Assembly (NCBI GenBank): GCA_913058265.1
Contig: CAJXPQ010000008.1
Location: forward strand, 62,001-126,000
DNA: 64,000 bases
Reading direction: 5' to 3'
Origin: an uncultured Oligoflexia bacterium
GTDB lineage: Bacteria > Bdellovibrionota > Bacteriovoracia > Bacteriovoracales > Bacteriovoracaceae
Under the pieces are notes generated by a model that saw only the letters and a list, made by a program, of their open reading frames with translations, was not told the DNA's origin and ran no database searches. Shown here in pieces: positions 7,887 to 15,334 of this stretch. The translations under genes were made by a program, and so were the position numbers. The stretch's first letter is position 1. Each line of letters starts with the position of its first letter.

Positions 7887-9575
7887 GTGAGTAAATTTTT
7901 ATTTTTCTATTTCCTTTTCACAACGGCATCCTTTGCTAGTGAACTAAATAATAGGAGCTGGCTTAGTAGCTACAAGGCCGTTGATGTAAACTCTGATCGT
8001 AAAGTGGACTATTGGGTCAAGACTGAGAAGAGTAAAATCTTTATTGTCCTAGATAGAAATAATGATAAAAGAATTGATTCAAAGCTTATTCTTGTTAAAG
8101 AAGGCGGAGTATTTAAAAAGTCTGATTTAAAGAAAGATAATAATTTTGATTTTAAATGGGATTCTTTCAAAGAATTTACCCCCATCCCTAAACTTAGTTC
8201 AGATAAAAATTTCGATGGAAAAATTGACTTTAAAGAAGAGTTTTTAAAGTATCGCGGCGGTACGATTAAAAAGATTAGTCGAGATAGTAATTTTGATGGC
8301 GTATTTGATAAGGTTTCAGTAAAAAGAATTCATCTTAAAAGTAGGGCCAGTCAAGGCGAACTAAGCTGTGAATCTCTAAGTGGAATTGATCAAATACTCA
8401 AGTTAGAAAAGTTTGCTAAAGAACAGGCAAATATACCTTTAAGTACAGGTGAGTGGACAACAACAAATTACGGACTCAGAGTTCACAGCTCATGCTTTGA
8501 ATATATAGGTGATGATAAGCTTGATTTTCTAAACAGTTTAGATAATACCCTAATGAAGGGAGCAAGGTGTCTTGCAGGTCTCGAAACAAACAAGTCTAAA
8601 GACTTATTGATTAGTTATGTTTCAAACTTACTAGAAAATCAAGCCAGCAATAAAGTGAAGTTAAGCTGTGAAGAGAAGTCTGGTGATTTTTGGGATGGAA
8701 TTAGAGCTGTAGCAACTGTTCCTGGAGAAGATGAACATCCATTGGTTAGGCTTAACCCTGATGACTTTGTTGATTTTTTTGACGATGGAACATTAGGTCC
8801 AACAGTCTTTCACGAAATGATGCATCTGGATGGTAGCATACATACAGCTGACGAGATCGAAGTTCCCTATGCTTGTGAGGGGGGCTGTATGGATACAGCT
8901 TCAAGTAATTTAGCTGAAGGCGTTTCACAGGAAGATTTAAAAAAGGTAGCTTGTCGAATATGCCAAGGTGACTATACAGATCCAACAGACCCTAAATACA
9001 CAAAAGACTTGGTCGAGCTATTTCGCATGAGAAAATTAAAGGGTAATGCTATCGAGTACGCACTATCAATGAACGCGCTCTACCCGGATGATAAAGCCTA
9101 TGTGAATCTTCTTATTGGTGAGTACGTGGGGTATTCAGATCCATTAGCGTTAGCATTATCAATTGAGGCAACCAAGAATAATGTCACTCTTGATCAAAAC
9201 TTATTAGATAAAATAGATGCGGCCAAGGATGATCCGGTATCCCAAGATTTTCTTGCTATAAATGGAGAGTTCTCGAGACTCTACATGGATAATCTGAATA
9301 AGGCTCCAATTGTTGATGTAGCAAAAAGCTTACTCGAAAAAGCAAAGCTTAAGGCACCTCAAAGTGAATTCAAACATACTCAGAAGTATCAAAATGCCAT
9401 GTTTGATTTTATTGCCTTTAGAAGATCTATAAGTCTGAATGTCAGGAATAAGCTACTTACACGATTGAGTGAATTAGAAAGCCTTGAATCCCCAAAAGAA
9501 AGTCAACTGACTGAGTTAGCAGAAGTTGAAGAATTATTATATGAAATTGAAGGTACAAGAAAGCTTTTCAGATGA
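7887..9575 (+). CDS. Secreted HExxH putative metallopeptidase with EF-hand-like repeats
   Basis: A 562-residue protein starting at GTG after ATAGGAG, with signal peptide residues 1-18 (cleavage after SFAS). Five short acidic repeats of DxNxDxxxD type lie at about residues 33-44, 56-64, 84-92, 106-114 and 133-141; they resemble EF-hand/dockerin calcium loops. A zinc motif H309-E-M-M-H313 follows in GPTVFHEMMHLDGS, and cysteine pairs (CEGGC, CRIC) lie just after it. The C-terminal 200 residues are helical. I infer a calcium-stabilised secreted peptidase, possibly acting on prey or extracellular protein, but I do not recognise the exact family. Confidence 0.7.
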   Translation: MSKFLFFYFLFTTASFASELNNRSWLSSYKAVDVNSDRKVDYWVKTEKSKIFIVLDRNNDKRIDSKLILVKEGGVFKKSDLKKDNNFDFKWDSFKEFTPIPKLSSDKNFDGKIDFKEEFLKYRGGTIKKISRDSNFDGVFDKVSVKRIHLKSRASQGELSCESLSGIDQILKLEKFAKEQANIPLSTGEWTTTNYGLRVHSSCFEYIGDDKLDFLNSLDNTLMKGARCLAGLETNKSKDLLISYVSNLLENQASNKVKLSCEEKSGDFWDGIRAVATVPGEDEHPLVRLNPDDFVDFFDDGTLGPTVFHEMMHLDGSIHTADEIEVPYACEGGCMDTASSNLAEGVSQEDLKKVACRICQGDYTDPTDPKYTKDLVELFRMRKLKGNAIEYALSMNALYPDDKAYVNLLIGEYVGYSDPLALALSIEATKNNVTLDQNLLDKIDAAKDDPVSQDFLAINGEFSRLYMDNLNKAPIVDVAKSLLEKAKLKAPQSEFKHTQKYQNAMFDFIAFRRSISLNVRNKLLTRLSELESLESPKESQLTELAEVEELLYEIEGTRKLFR

Positions 9576-9610
9576 AATTCCAAAAAATTAATACTTAAGA
9601 ATAGATTTTA

Positions 9611-10501
9611 TTAAACATCAATCTCAGGGTCTTTTTCTTTAAGCTTGGAAATAACACTATCCCGTTGTTCACCCGTTAAAGTGTTAACAAATTCTTTTAC
9701 AAAGGCTTTGTGATCTACGATTGCATCTGAAAGTATATAGGTTTCGTTAAGTAGCCTTTGTGCTATGAGGAGAATCTTGCGGTCACCCGCTTCATAAATT
9801 CTAAAAAGGACTTCAGCCTTCATTCCATCTGCCAGAGCATGAAAAGCTAAAAGAGCTTTCTCTTTTTCTAAACGAGGTAAGATACAAGCTATGGTCTGAG
9901 GGTTCTCATCTGGAATCGTAATATGAGCGACTTGCTTCTTTAGAAGTGTAGAGGCAGAGTAGGGTAGCACTAACATAAACGTTCCAGAGTAATGCTTCGC
10001 TGTGATCTCTATAGTGGTGACAGTGATAGTATCTGGATCGTTTGTAGGGTCATCAAAATCAATATCAATTGAATATTCTGTTACAGCGCTATATGTTGGT
10101 CTATAGTTTCCAATATCAAAGTGTTTGCTAAAAATACTTTTAAAATCTTTATGAACTTCACGGTAAATTTCTAGGTTAAGTTGTTTCTCGATACTCGTTA
10201 ATTTTTTTCCCATAATTGAAGTGAAGGGCCTGTCGAGTCCACCCATTTGCTGATCAAGCATGCCAAAGACTAGTTGTGGGTTTTGAATAAAGTAGAAACC
10301 ATCACTAAAGTTTTTTGAGACAATTTGTTGAGTGTCATAGGGAGTTGTATTATGTGGAAAAAACTCCGAGCCTTTTAATAAATCAGTGCTTACTATCTCT
10401 GCAGACAGCTCTTCTCCTGATATATGGGATAATGTCTTTGCTAGAGCGCTCTTAAATTCATTTAGTGCATCTTGTAGTAAGTTATTACCTGGCTTGATCA
10501 T
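9611..10501 (-). CDS. FliM/CheC-like protein without SpoA domain
   Basis: The 296-residue protein resembles the middle domain of the flagellar switch protein FliM: PQLVFGMLDQQMGG matches the region where FliM has a conserved Leu/Asp/Gly-Gly pattern, followed by KLTSIEKQLNLEIYREVHKDF. The N-terminal CheY-binding peptide (LSQxEIDxLL) is absent, and no clear C-terminal SpoA domain can be seen. It could be a divergent FliM paralog or a CheC/CheX-type phosphatase that acts in the chemotaxis switch. No other switch genes are adjacent. Family assignment is by pattern only. Confidence 0.5.
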   Translation of the reverse strand: MIKPGNNLLQDALNEFKSALAKTLSHISGEELSAEIVSTDLLKGSEFFPHNTTPYDTQQIVSKNFSDGFYFIQNPQLVFGMLDQQMGGLDRPFTSIMGKKLTSIEKQLNLEIYREVHKDFKSIFSKHFDIGNYRPTYSAVTEYSIDIDFDDPTNDPDTITVTTIEITAKHYSGTFMLVLPYSASTLLKKQVAHITIPDENPQTIACILPRLEKEKALLAFHALADGMKAEVLFRIYEAGDRKILLIAQRLLNETYILSDAIVDHKAFVKEFVNTLTGEQRDSVISKLKEKDPEIDV

Positions 10502-10561
10502 ATATTTACCCTTTAAAATGTTGCAATAGCTATTTTAGCAGGGTTTGAGAAAAATGCTAGT

Positions 10562-10882
10562 TTAGGTAATCAAGATCTTACTTTCCTTGCTTAGCTCTTC
10601 CATGTCTCGGTATGAAAACCGAGCTTTCTTGTCTCGAAAAGGAATATATCTTATGGCGGTACGATAAGAATTATCTTGGTGACTATCAATATTAACAAAT
10701 TGTGATTTTACCTGCGGATAGATTATTTCTTGCTTATCCACTTCATAAGATAGGAATCGAATCTGTCCTTGAGCTAGTAAACCATTTTTAGTTCCTTTGC
10801 TCGCACAAACAAGAACAAATTTCTCAATTCCTTTATCTTCTGCATATTATTTTGCAATAGGGCCGCCACATTCAATTAATCT
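10562..10882 (-). pseudogene. Remnant of an unknown gene with in-frame TAA
   Basis: This fills most of the 10502-10944 gap. The minus frame reads LIECGGPIAK, then TAA at 10849-10847, then YAEDKGIEKFVLVCASKGTK and about 70 more protein-like residues to a normal stop at 10564. It has no usable start codon: a stop lies directly upstream at 10885-10883 and there is no Met, Val or Leu start near the N-terminus. One base change (TAT to TAA) would explain the internal stop. I do not recognise the family. Confidence 0.5.
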
Positions 10883-10944
10883 TTACATAAGATAAGAAAT
10901 GAGATTTAACGACATAGTTAATGGACATTAAATAGGAATATGAG

Positions 10945-11157
10945 ATGGAAGAAGTAAGTTTAGGTGAAAATGAATTTATAGCGCTTTGTGATCTTTTAAA
11001 GAGAATAGGTATGTGCGAGAACGGTGGCCATGCCAAGGCGATGATTGCCGAAGGTAAAGTCAAAGTTGATGGGAAAGTAGAACTTAGAAAGAGATGTAAG
11101 ATTGTCGCAAATCAAATTGTGGAATATGAAGGACAGACTTGTCGAGTGATCGATTAG
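10945..11157 (+). CDS. S4-like RNA-binding protein, YbcJ type
   Basis: A 70-residue stand-alone S4 domain. The signature is FIALCDLLKRIGMCENGGHA followed by AMIAEGKVKVDGKVELRKRCKI, matching E. coli YbcJ-type proteins that bind structured RNA. The role is probably ribosome or RNA-related, but it is poorly defined in the family. It starts at ATG after AGGAATATGAG. It is followed at 16 bases by a small membrane-anchored ORF and then an exonuclease. Confidence 0.9.
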   Translation: MEEVSLGENEFIALCDLLKRIGMCENGGHAKAMIAEGKVKVDGKVELRKRCKIVANQIVEYEGQTCRVID

Positions 11158-11173
11158 TTGCTAAATTCTATCT

Positions 11174-11329
11174 ATGAAAAAATTTAAATACCTCGCCATA
11201 TTAATTACCATTGGCTTAATCATTTTTGGTAAAACACAGATTGATAAAAAGAATAAAAAGCAAGAAGAATTGCTTGATAGTTTCGATGACGGGATGTCTT
11301 CTCCTGTAAAACCTGCAAAAGAGAAATAA
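11174..11329 (+). CDS. Small single-pass membrane protein, 51 residues
   Basis: The ORF starts MKKFKYLAIL, has one hydrophobic helix at residues 5-19 and a charged tail (KKNKKQEELLDSFDDG). Its TAA is immediately followed by the ATG of the exonuclease gene (TAAATG), which suggests translational coupling in one operon with the S4 gene. There is no strong Shine-Dalgarno sequence. The family is not recognised. The topology suggests an inner-membrane anchored peptide with a cytoplasmic or periplasmic charged tail. Confidence 0.6.
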   Translation: MKKFKYLAILITIGLIIFGKTQIDKKNKKQEELLDSFDDGMSSPVKPAKEK

Positions 11330-12202
11330 ATGAAAAAGATATTTATCGACAGCGTTTATAACGATGAAAAAAGCGCGACGATTAAAGAATTTACAACACT
11401 CTCTCCAGATCTCTTTAATAAAGAGATTGAGATGAATGAAGATATGGGGTTTTGTTCAATTCTTGATACTGAAACCACAGGCCTTGATCATTACAAAGAC
11501 GAAATCATTGAAATAGCTATTAGAAAATGGGTTTACCATAAGAAAGAGCATTACCTAATCAAGCCTGTTGAAGAGTACTCTGAGCTAAATGCTCCTGTGA
11601 AAAATGTTATCTCAGAGGCCATTACTGAGATCACTGGTATCACTCAAGAAGATGTCGCTGGGAAAAAAATTGACTGGAATGTGGTTGCAAGACTTCTTTC
11701 AGAATCAGATTTTATCATGGCACATAATGCAGGTTTTGATCGACCTATGATTGAAGCAGTGCCAGAAGTTAAAGAGATCTCAGCATCAAAAATTTGGACT
11801 TGTTCATTTAAGCAAGTTAATTGGGCCAAGTTGGGCTTCTTGTCTTCAAAGCAAGAACTACTAAGTATCTTTCACGGCTTTCATTATTCTGGACATAGAG
11901 CGCTAACGGATATTGATGCTCTGGCAAATTTATTACTACAAGGGGATTACCTTAAGGATATCCTAGCTAATGCTAAGACTAAACAGGTCCAAGTTGATTG
12001 CGTTAAAGCTCCCTTCGATTCAAAGGATAGTTTAAAGGCATGCGGCTTCTCTTGGAATGCTCCTCGTAAGTTTTGGTCAAAGCTTGTATCAGAAAATGAT
12101 CTTGATCAAATGAAAACCTTTCTAGCTGATGATGTTTACCCTTCAGGAAGAATGACAGCAGAGTTCAAAGCTATTGATATCAGAGATCGATTCAAAGCTT
12201 AA
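11330..12202 (+). CDS. DEDDh 3'-5' exonuclease (DnaQ-like)
   Basis: A 290-residue protein with an exonuclease domain at about residues 40-205. The catalytic residues are visible: D46 and E48 in FCSILDTETTG, D137 in AHNAGFDRP, and H189 and D194 in HRALTDID, i.e. DEDDh type. The C-terminal 80 residues contain the pattern KAPFDSKDSLKACGFSWNA with FW, a small domain seen at the end of several DnaQ-like exonucleases. It is probably a DNA repair or proofreading-type exonuclease separate from the Pol III core. It overlaps the convergent acyltransferase gene by 4 bases. Confidence 0.88.
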   Translation: MKKIFIDSVYNDEKSATIKEFTTLSPDLFNKEIEMNEDMGFCSILDTETTGLDHYKDEIIEIAIRKWVYHKKEHYLIKPVEEYSELNAPVKNVISEAITEITGITQEDVAGKKIDWNVVARLLSESDFIMAHNAGFDRPMIEAVPEVKEISASKIWTCSFKQVNWAKLGFLSSKQELLSIFHGFHYSGHRALTDIDALANLLLQGDYLKDILANAKTKQVQVDCVKAPFDSKDSLKACGFSWNAPRKFWSKLVSENDLDQMKTFLADDVYPSGRMTAEFKAIDIRDRFKA

Positions 12203-12873
12203 GCAGGAACCTTTGTGCGAACTCTTGTTTCAAGGTCTGCCACAATATCTTTTCGAAACTGAATTCCATCAGAATTAAATAATGCTTTATAATCGTGAAT
12301 TTCTAAAACTTCAATATTAAGTTTTATTGTTTGAAAGAGTTTCGGAAAGTGCTGCCCAGGATGCTGAACATGATGCAGTCCCCCTGAATAAGCGATAGCA
12401 ATACGGCCCTCGTCAATAACATCTATGATTTCGGCGACACCCGAACGAACACTCATCGGCTTCCCCTTTGAGTCGAGTCCGTTACTTCTCTTCATTCGCC
12501 CCTCTGGCGCAATTAAGACAATACTCTTTTGCTTAATGAGTTTTAGGAAGTGAAACCATGTTTTATCTCTTTTTCTAGAAATTGAAATGAAGTCAGGCCC
12601 CATAAGTTTCCAAAAGAATCCTACAATAGGACGATTAAGAGTTTTATCAGCTCCGGGTGCAACCATCTTTTTAGAGAGTTGCCAGATAAAGCTCACGGGT
12701 GCTGCTTGTAGAAAGAGCGGCTCATATAAAGATGTATGGTTTAAGAGCATCGCCAATCGAACATCTGAGAAGTCATTTTTGATTTCAGAGATCCAATTGA
12801 GCTCAAGTTTATAAAAGACTTGAGAGAAGGTCCTGATGGCCATTAATAAAGTGAAACTAAAGATAACTTTCAT
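12199..12873 (-). CDS. PlsC-like acyltransferase
   Basis: A 224-residue member of the glycerol-phosphate acyltransferase superfamily. Motif I reads N45-H46-T-S-L-Y-E51, where most family members have HxxxxD; the acid is Glu here. Motif III is APEGR at 122-126, and motif II is approximated by FISISRKRDK. The hydrophobic N-terminus suggests membrane association. The reaction is probably acyl transfer to lysophosphatidate or a related lysolipid; the Asp-to-Glu change may alter activity. It is convergent with the exonuclease gene. Confidence 0.75.
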   Translation of the reverse strand: MKVIFSFTLLMAIRTFSQVFYKLELNWISEIKNDFSDVRLAMLLNHTSLYEPLFLQAAPVSFIWQLSKKMVAPGADKTLNRPIVGFFWKLMGPDFISISRKRDKTWFHFLKLIKQKSIVLIAPEGRMKRSNGLDSKGKPMSVRSGVAEIIDVIDEGRIAIAYSGGLHHVQHPGQHFPKLFQTIKLNIEVLEIHDYKALFNSDGIQFRKDIVADLETRVRTKVPA

Positions 12874-12963
12874 AAGCCTTTATCTAATCAAAAAAGATTT
12901 GAATAGGAAAGAGAAAACAATGACTTGACGCGTGGCGCTTCTGCGTTCAAGTTCTTATATTAT

Positions 12964-12991
12964 TTGCAATATTGAGCCCCTGTGTTATGTT
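12964..12991 (+). promoter_or_regulatory. Possible sigma-70 promoter for the S6-S18 operon
   Basis: A TTGCAA box and a TATGTT box, each four of six consensus bases, are separated by 16 bases and lie about 80 bases upstream of the ribosomal protein start. The placement is reasonable but the boxes are weak. Confidence 0.35.
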
Positions 12992-13072
12992 GCTTCCACA
13001 TTTATATAGTGAAAATATTATACAACCTCGCTCCGTTAATTCGGGGCTTAATTATAACCCAGGAGATTATGT

Positions 13073-13669
13073 ATGATTTACGAATCAGCGTATGTTCTTC
13101 GCCCAGAAGCTGGTGAAGAAGCGGTAAAAGTAGTAACAGATTTTGTTGCTGCAACCATCAAAGAATTCAATGGTGAAATTCTTTTAAATGACAATTGGGG
13201 AGTAAAATCTTTTGCTCAACCAACTAGTAACGGCGTTACTAAGGGTCAGTACATCTACGTTATGTATAAAGCTGACACGACTGTAAACCTAGAGCTAGAA
13301 AGAAGATTTAAAATTTCTGAAGATGTTCTTAAATTCATCTTTATCAATTTAGGTGTTGAAGCGGATCAAGAAGAAATTGTTAAAACTTACAAAAACCCTG
13401 CACTTTTAACTGAAGAAGCTGGATTTGATTCTGATAAAGAGAGAAGAATGTTTTCTAAGAAAAAATCTTGTTGGTTCTCAGCTAAGAAAACAACTCCAAA
13501 CTGGAAAGACACAAGTTCTTACTCATGGTTAGTAAATGAATTTGGTAAAATTTCTCCAGCGCGAGTTACAGGATTAAGGCCTAAGCACCAAAGAGCAGCA
13601 ACTACAGCTATTAAACGTGCAAGATGTATGGGACTTATTAGTTATATGTCTAACAGAGTTGCAAGATAA
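13073..13669 (+). CDS. Fused ribosomal proteins bS6 and bS18
   Basis: A single 198-residue frame encodes two ribosomal proteins. Residues 1 to about 105 are bS6 (MIYESAYVLRPEAGEE, VKSFAQP, KGQYIYVMY, ELERRFKISEDVLKFIF). After a short linker (DSDKERR), residues about 126-198 are a complete bS18, with TGLRPKHQRAATTAIKRARC, and W/L and GKISPARVTG at the usual positions. S6 and S18 are direct neighbours in the 30S platform and form a heterodimer, so a fusion is structurally sensible. An ATG (Met126) sits at the junction without a clear ribosome binding site. The start follows AGGAG. Confidence 0.92.
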   Translation: MIYESAYVLRPEAGEEAVKVVTDFVAATIKEFNGEILLNDNWGVKSFAQPTSNGVTKGQYIYVMYKADTTVNLELERRFKISEDVLKFIFINLGVEADQEEIVKTYKNPALLTEEAGFDSDKERRMFSKKKSCWFSAKKTTPNWKDTSSYSWLVNEFGKISPARVTGLRPKHQRAATTAIKRARCMGLISYMSNRVAR

Positions 13670-13688
13670 TCCTTGTTGAGAAAAATAA

Positions 13689-14675
13689 ATGAATCAAACT
13701 GAATTAAGTAAAAACATTCAAGAGATTAATATCCAAAAGATGATCGTTATGGGGCTTGCTCCTGTATTATTATTTTTTAGTTTTTTTCTCTCTGTATTTA
13801 CACCTTACCCGATTGGTTTGAGCTCAGTACTTTATGGCAGAAAAGTTAGCGGTATTGTTACCGGTATCACGGTTCTTGCTTTTGTTGTATTGATGCTTTT
13901 TACTTTTGATGGTATGGATATCAGCTTGAGTATTTTCTTTGCTTTGAGTTTGATTTTGGGCGTTGGAATTTCTGAAGTTGTAAAAAAAGATATTAACCCA
14001 GTTTTAGGAATCGTGGCCATTGGTGCCATTGTTAGTTTTATTGCTGGCTTATTTGTCTTTCTTTCACTGGCTTCACAACAGCTAAGTCTAAAAGAAACTA
14101 TAGTCCAAGAGATTGAACGATTAAAACCTCAATTAGAAGAACAACAGAAAGCACTAGCAGCTTCAGGAGAAAAAGGAACATTTGAGATGATGGCCATATT
14201 AGGTCAACCAGATGTTTTAGCAGCAGAGGTTATTAAGTTAGCTCCAAGCTATTTTCTTGTGACTTTGTTTATCACTTTATGGGTGAACTTCTTTATGGTT
14301 TTAAAAAGTAATCGTTTGGTTCGAGGAGAAGCAAAGTATACGGAACAATCTATGCTTAATTACCAGTTGCCGGATCAAGTTATCTGGGCCGTCATTGCTT
14401 TCTTAGGTTTTTACTTACTAGAAGAGCAACCAGGTTTTGAGTATATGGGAGCTATAGGCCTTGCAGGTTTATCTGTTCTCGGTGTTTTTTATTTTTTTCA
14501 AGGTTTTGGAATTTATTTAGCATTCTTAGATAATTATAAAATAACGGGCTTTTTTAGAACGTTACTCGTCGTCACAACGGTGATGATGGCCAATAAAATG
14601 ATTGCATTAATTGGTCTGATAAATATGTTTGTCGACTTTAAAAAACTAATGAAAAAAAACGATTCAGGAGAATAA
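13689..14675 (+). CDS. DUF2232 membrane protein (YybS-like)
   Basis: A 328-residue polytopic membrane protein with about eight hydrophobic helices and a charged loop at residues 130-160 (QEIERLKPQLEEQQKALAA). DUF2232/YybS proteins commonly lie between rpsR and rplI, as here, with 19 bases to the S6-S18 gene and 2 bases to rplI. The molecular function is unknown. Tight packing implies cotranscription with the ribosomal proteins. Confidence 0.85.
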   Translation: MNQTELSKNIQEINIQKMIVMGLAPVLLFFSFFLSVFTPYPIGLSSVLYGRKVSGIVTGITVLAFVVLMLFTFDGMDISLSIFFALSLILGVGISEVVKKDINPVLGIVAIGAIVSFIAGLFVFLSLASQQLSLKETIVQEIERLKPQLEEQQKALAASGEKGTFEMMAILGQPDVLAAEVIKLAPSYFLVTLFITLWVNFFMVLKSNRLVRGEAKYTEQSMLNYQLPDQVIWAVIAFLGFYLLEEQPGFEYMGAIGLAGLSVLGVFYFFQGFGIYLAFLDNYKITGFFRTLLVVTTVMMANKMIALIGLINMFVDFKKLMKKNDSGE

Positions 14676-14677
14676 TA

Positions 14678-15274
14678 ATGAGAGTAATATTAACAGAAAG
14701 AGTAAAATCTTTAGGAAACATTGGCGAGTTAGTAAATGTTTCTCAAGGACACGCTAGAAATTACCTTATTCCTAACAAGCTAGCTAAACTAGCTGATGAA
14801 GGGAATGAAAAGCAAATGGCCGACTATCAAAAAATGTTAGCTAAAAAAGTAGCAGAAGAAAGAGCTGAAGCAGAAGCAGCAGCGAAGAAACTTTCAGGTC
14901 TTACAGTTACAATCGTTAAGAAGATTGGTGGAAACGGAAGACTTTTTGGAACTGTTACAAACAGTGAACTTGCTAAAGAATTAGAAAAGCAAGACGTTGT
15001 AATTGAGAGAAGGTTAATTACAATTGAAACTCCTATTAAAACTCTTGGTGAATTTGATATCACAGCTAAGTTTGTTAAAGGTGTTGAGGCAACTTTTAAA
15101 GTAAAAGTTGAGTTAGATCCAAAACAAGCAGAAGAGATTAAGAAGAAACAAGAAGCAGCTGCAGCAAGAGCCGCTAAGAAGAAAGAAGCAAAAGCAGAAT
15201 CTGGTGAAGATGAAGCTACTGCTGAAGTAACAGAAGTAACTGACGAAGCTACAGAAACAGAAACTGAAGCTTAA
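14678..15274 (+). CDS. rplI: Ribosomal protein bL9 with long acidic tail
   Basis: Residues 1-150 form a normal bL9, beginning MRVILTERVKSLGNIGELV with QGHARNYLIPNKLA, a central connecting helix, and the C-domain GNGRLFGTVTNSELA. Typical L9 is about 150 residues; this one has about 48 extra, first Lys/Ala-rich (QAEEIKKKQEAAAARAAKKK) and then Glu/Thr-rich, with no aromatic residues and probably disordered. It binds 23S rRNA domain V. It is the last gene of the operon before a strong terminator. Confidence 0.97.
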   Translation: MRVILTERVKSLGNIGELVNVSQGHARNYLIPNKLAKLADEGNEKQMADYQKMLAKKVAEERAEAEAAAKKLSGLTVTIVKKIGGNGRLFGTVTNSELAKELEKQDVVIERRLITIETPIKTLGEFDITAKFVKGVEATFKVKVELDPKQAEEIKKKQEAAAARAAKKKEAKAESGEDEATAEVTEVTDEATETETEA

Positions 15275-15280
15275 TCATAT

Positions 15281-15313
15281 GGCCCTCAGCTTTGCTGGGG
15301 GCTTCTTTTTTTC
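15281..15313 (+). terminator. Intrinsic terminator after rplI
   Basis: A nine-base GC-rich stem (GCCCTCAGC / GCTGGGGGC) with a TTT loop is followed by TTCTTTTTTT. It closes the ribosomal operon just before dnaB. Confidence 0.9.
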
Positions 15314-15334
15314 AATTTTCATTTTGGAGAGAGA

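Noticed and set aside
8752-8985. Minus-strand ORF inside the HExxH protein gene
   Set aside because: Shadow frame of a well-supported gene with signal peptide and motifs on the other strand.
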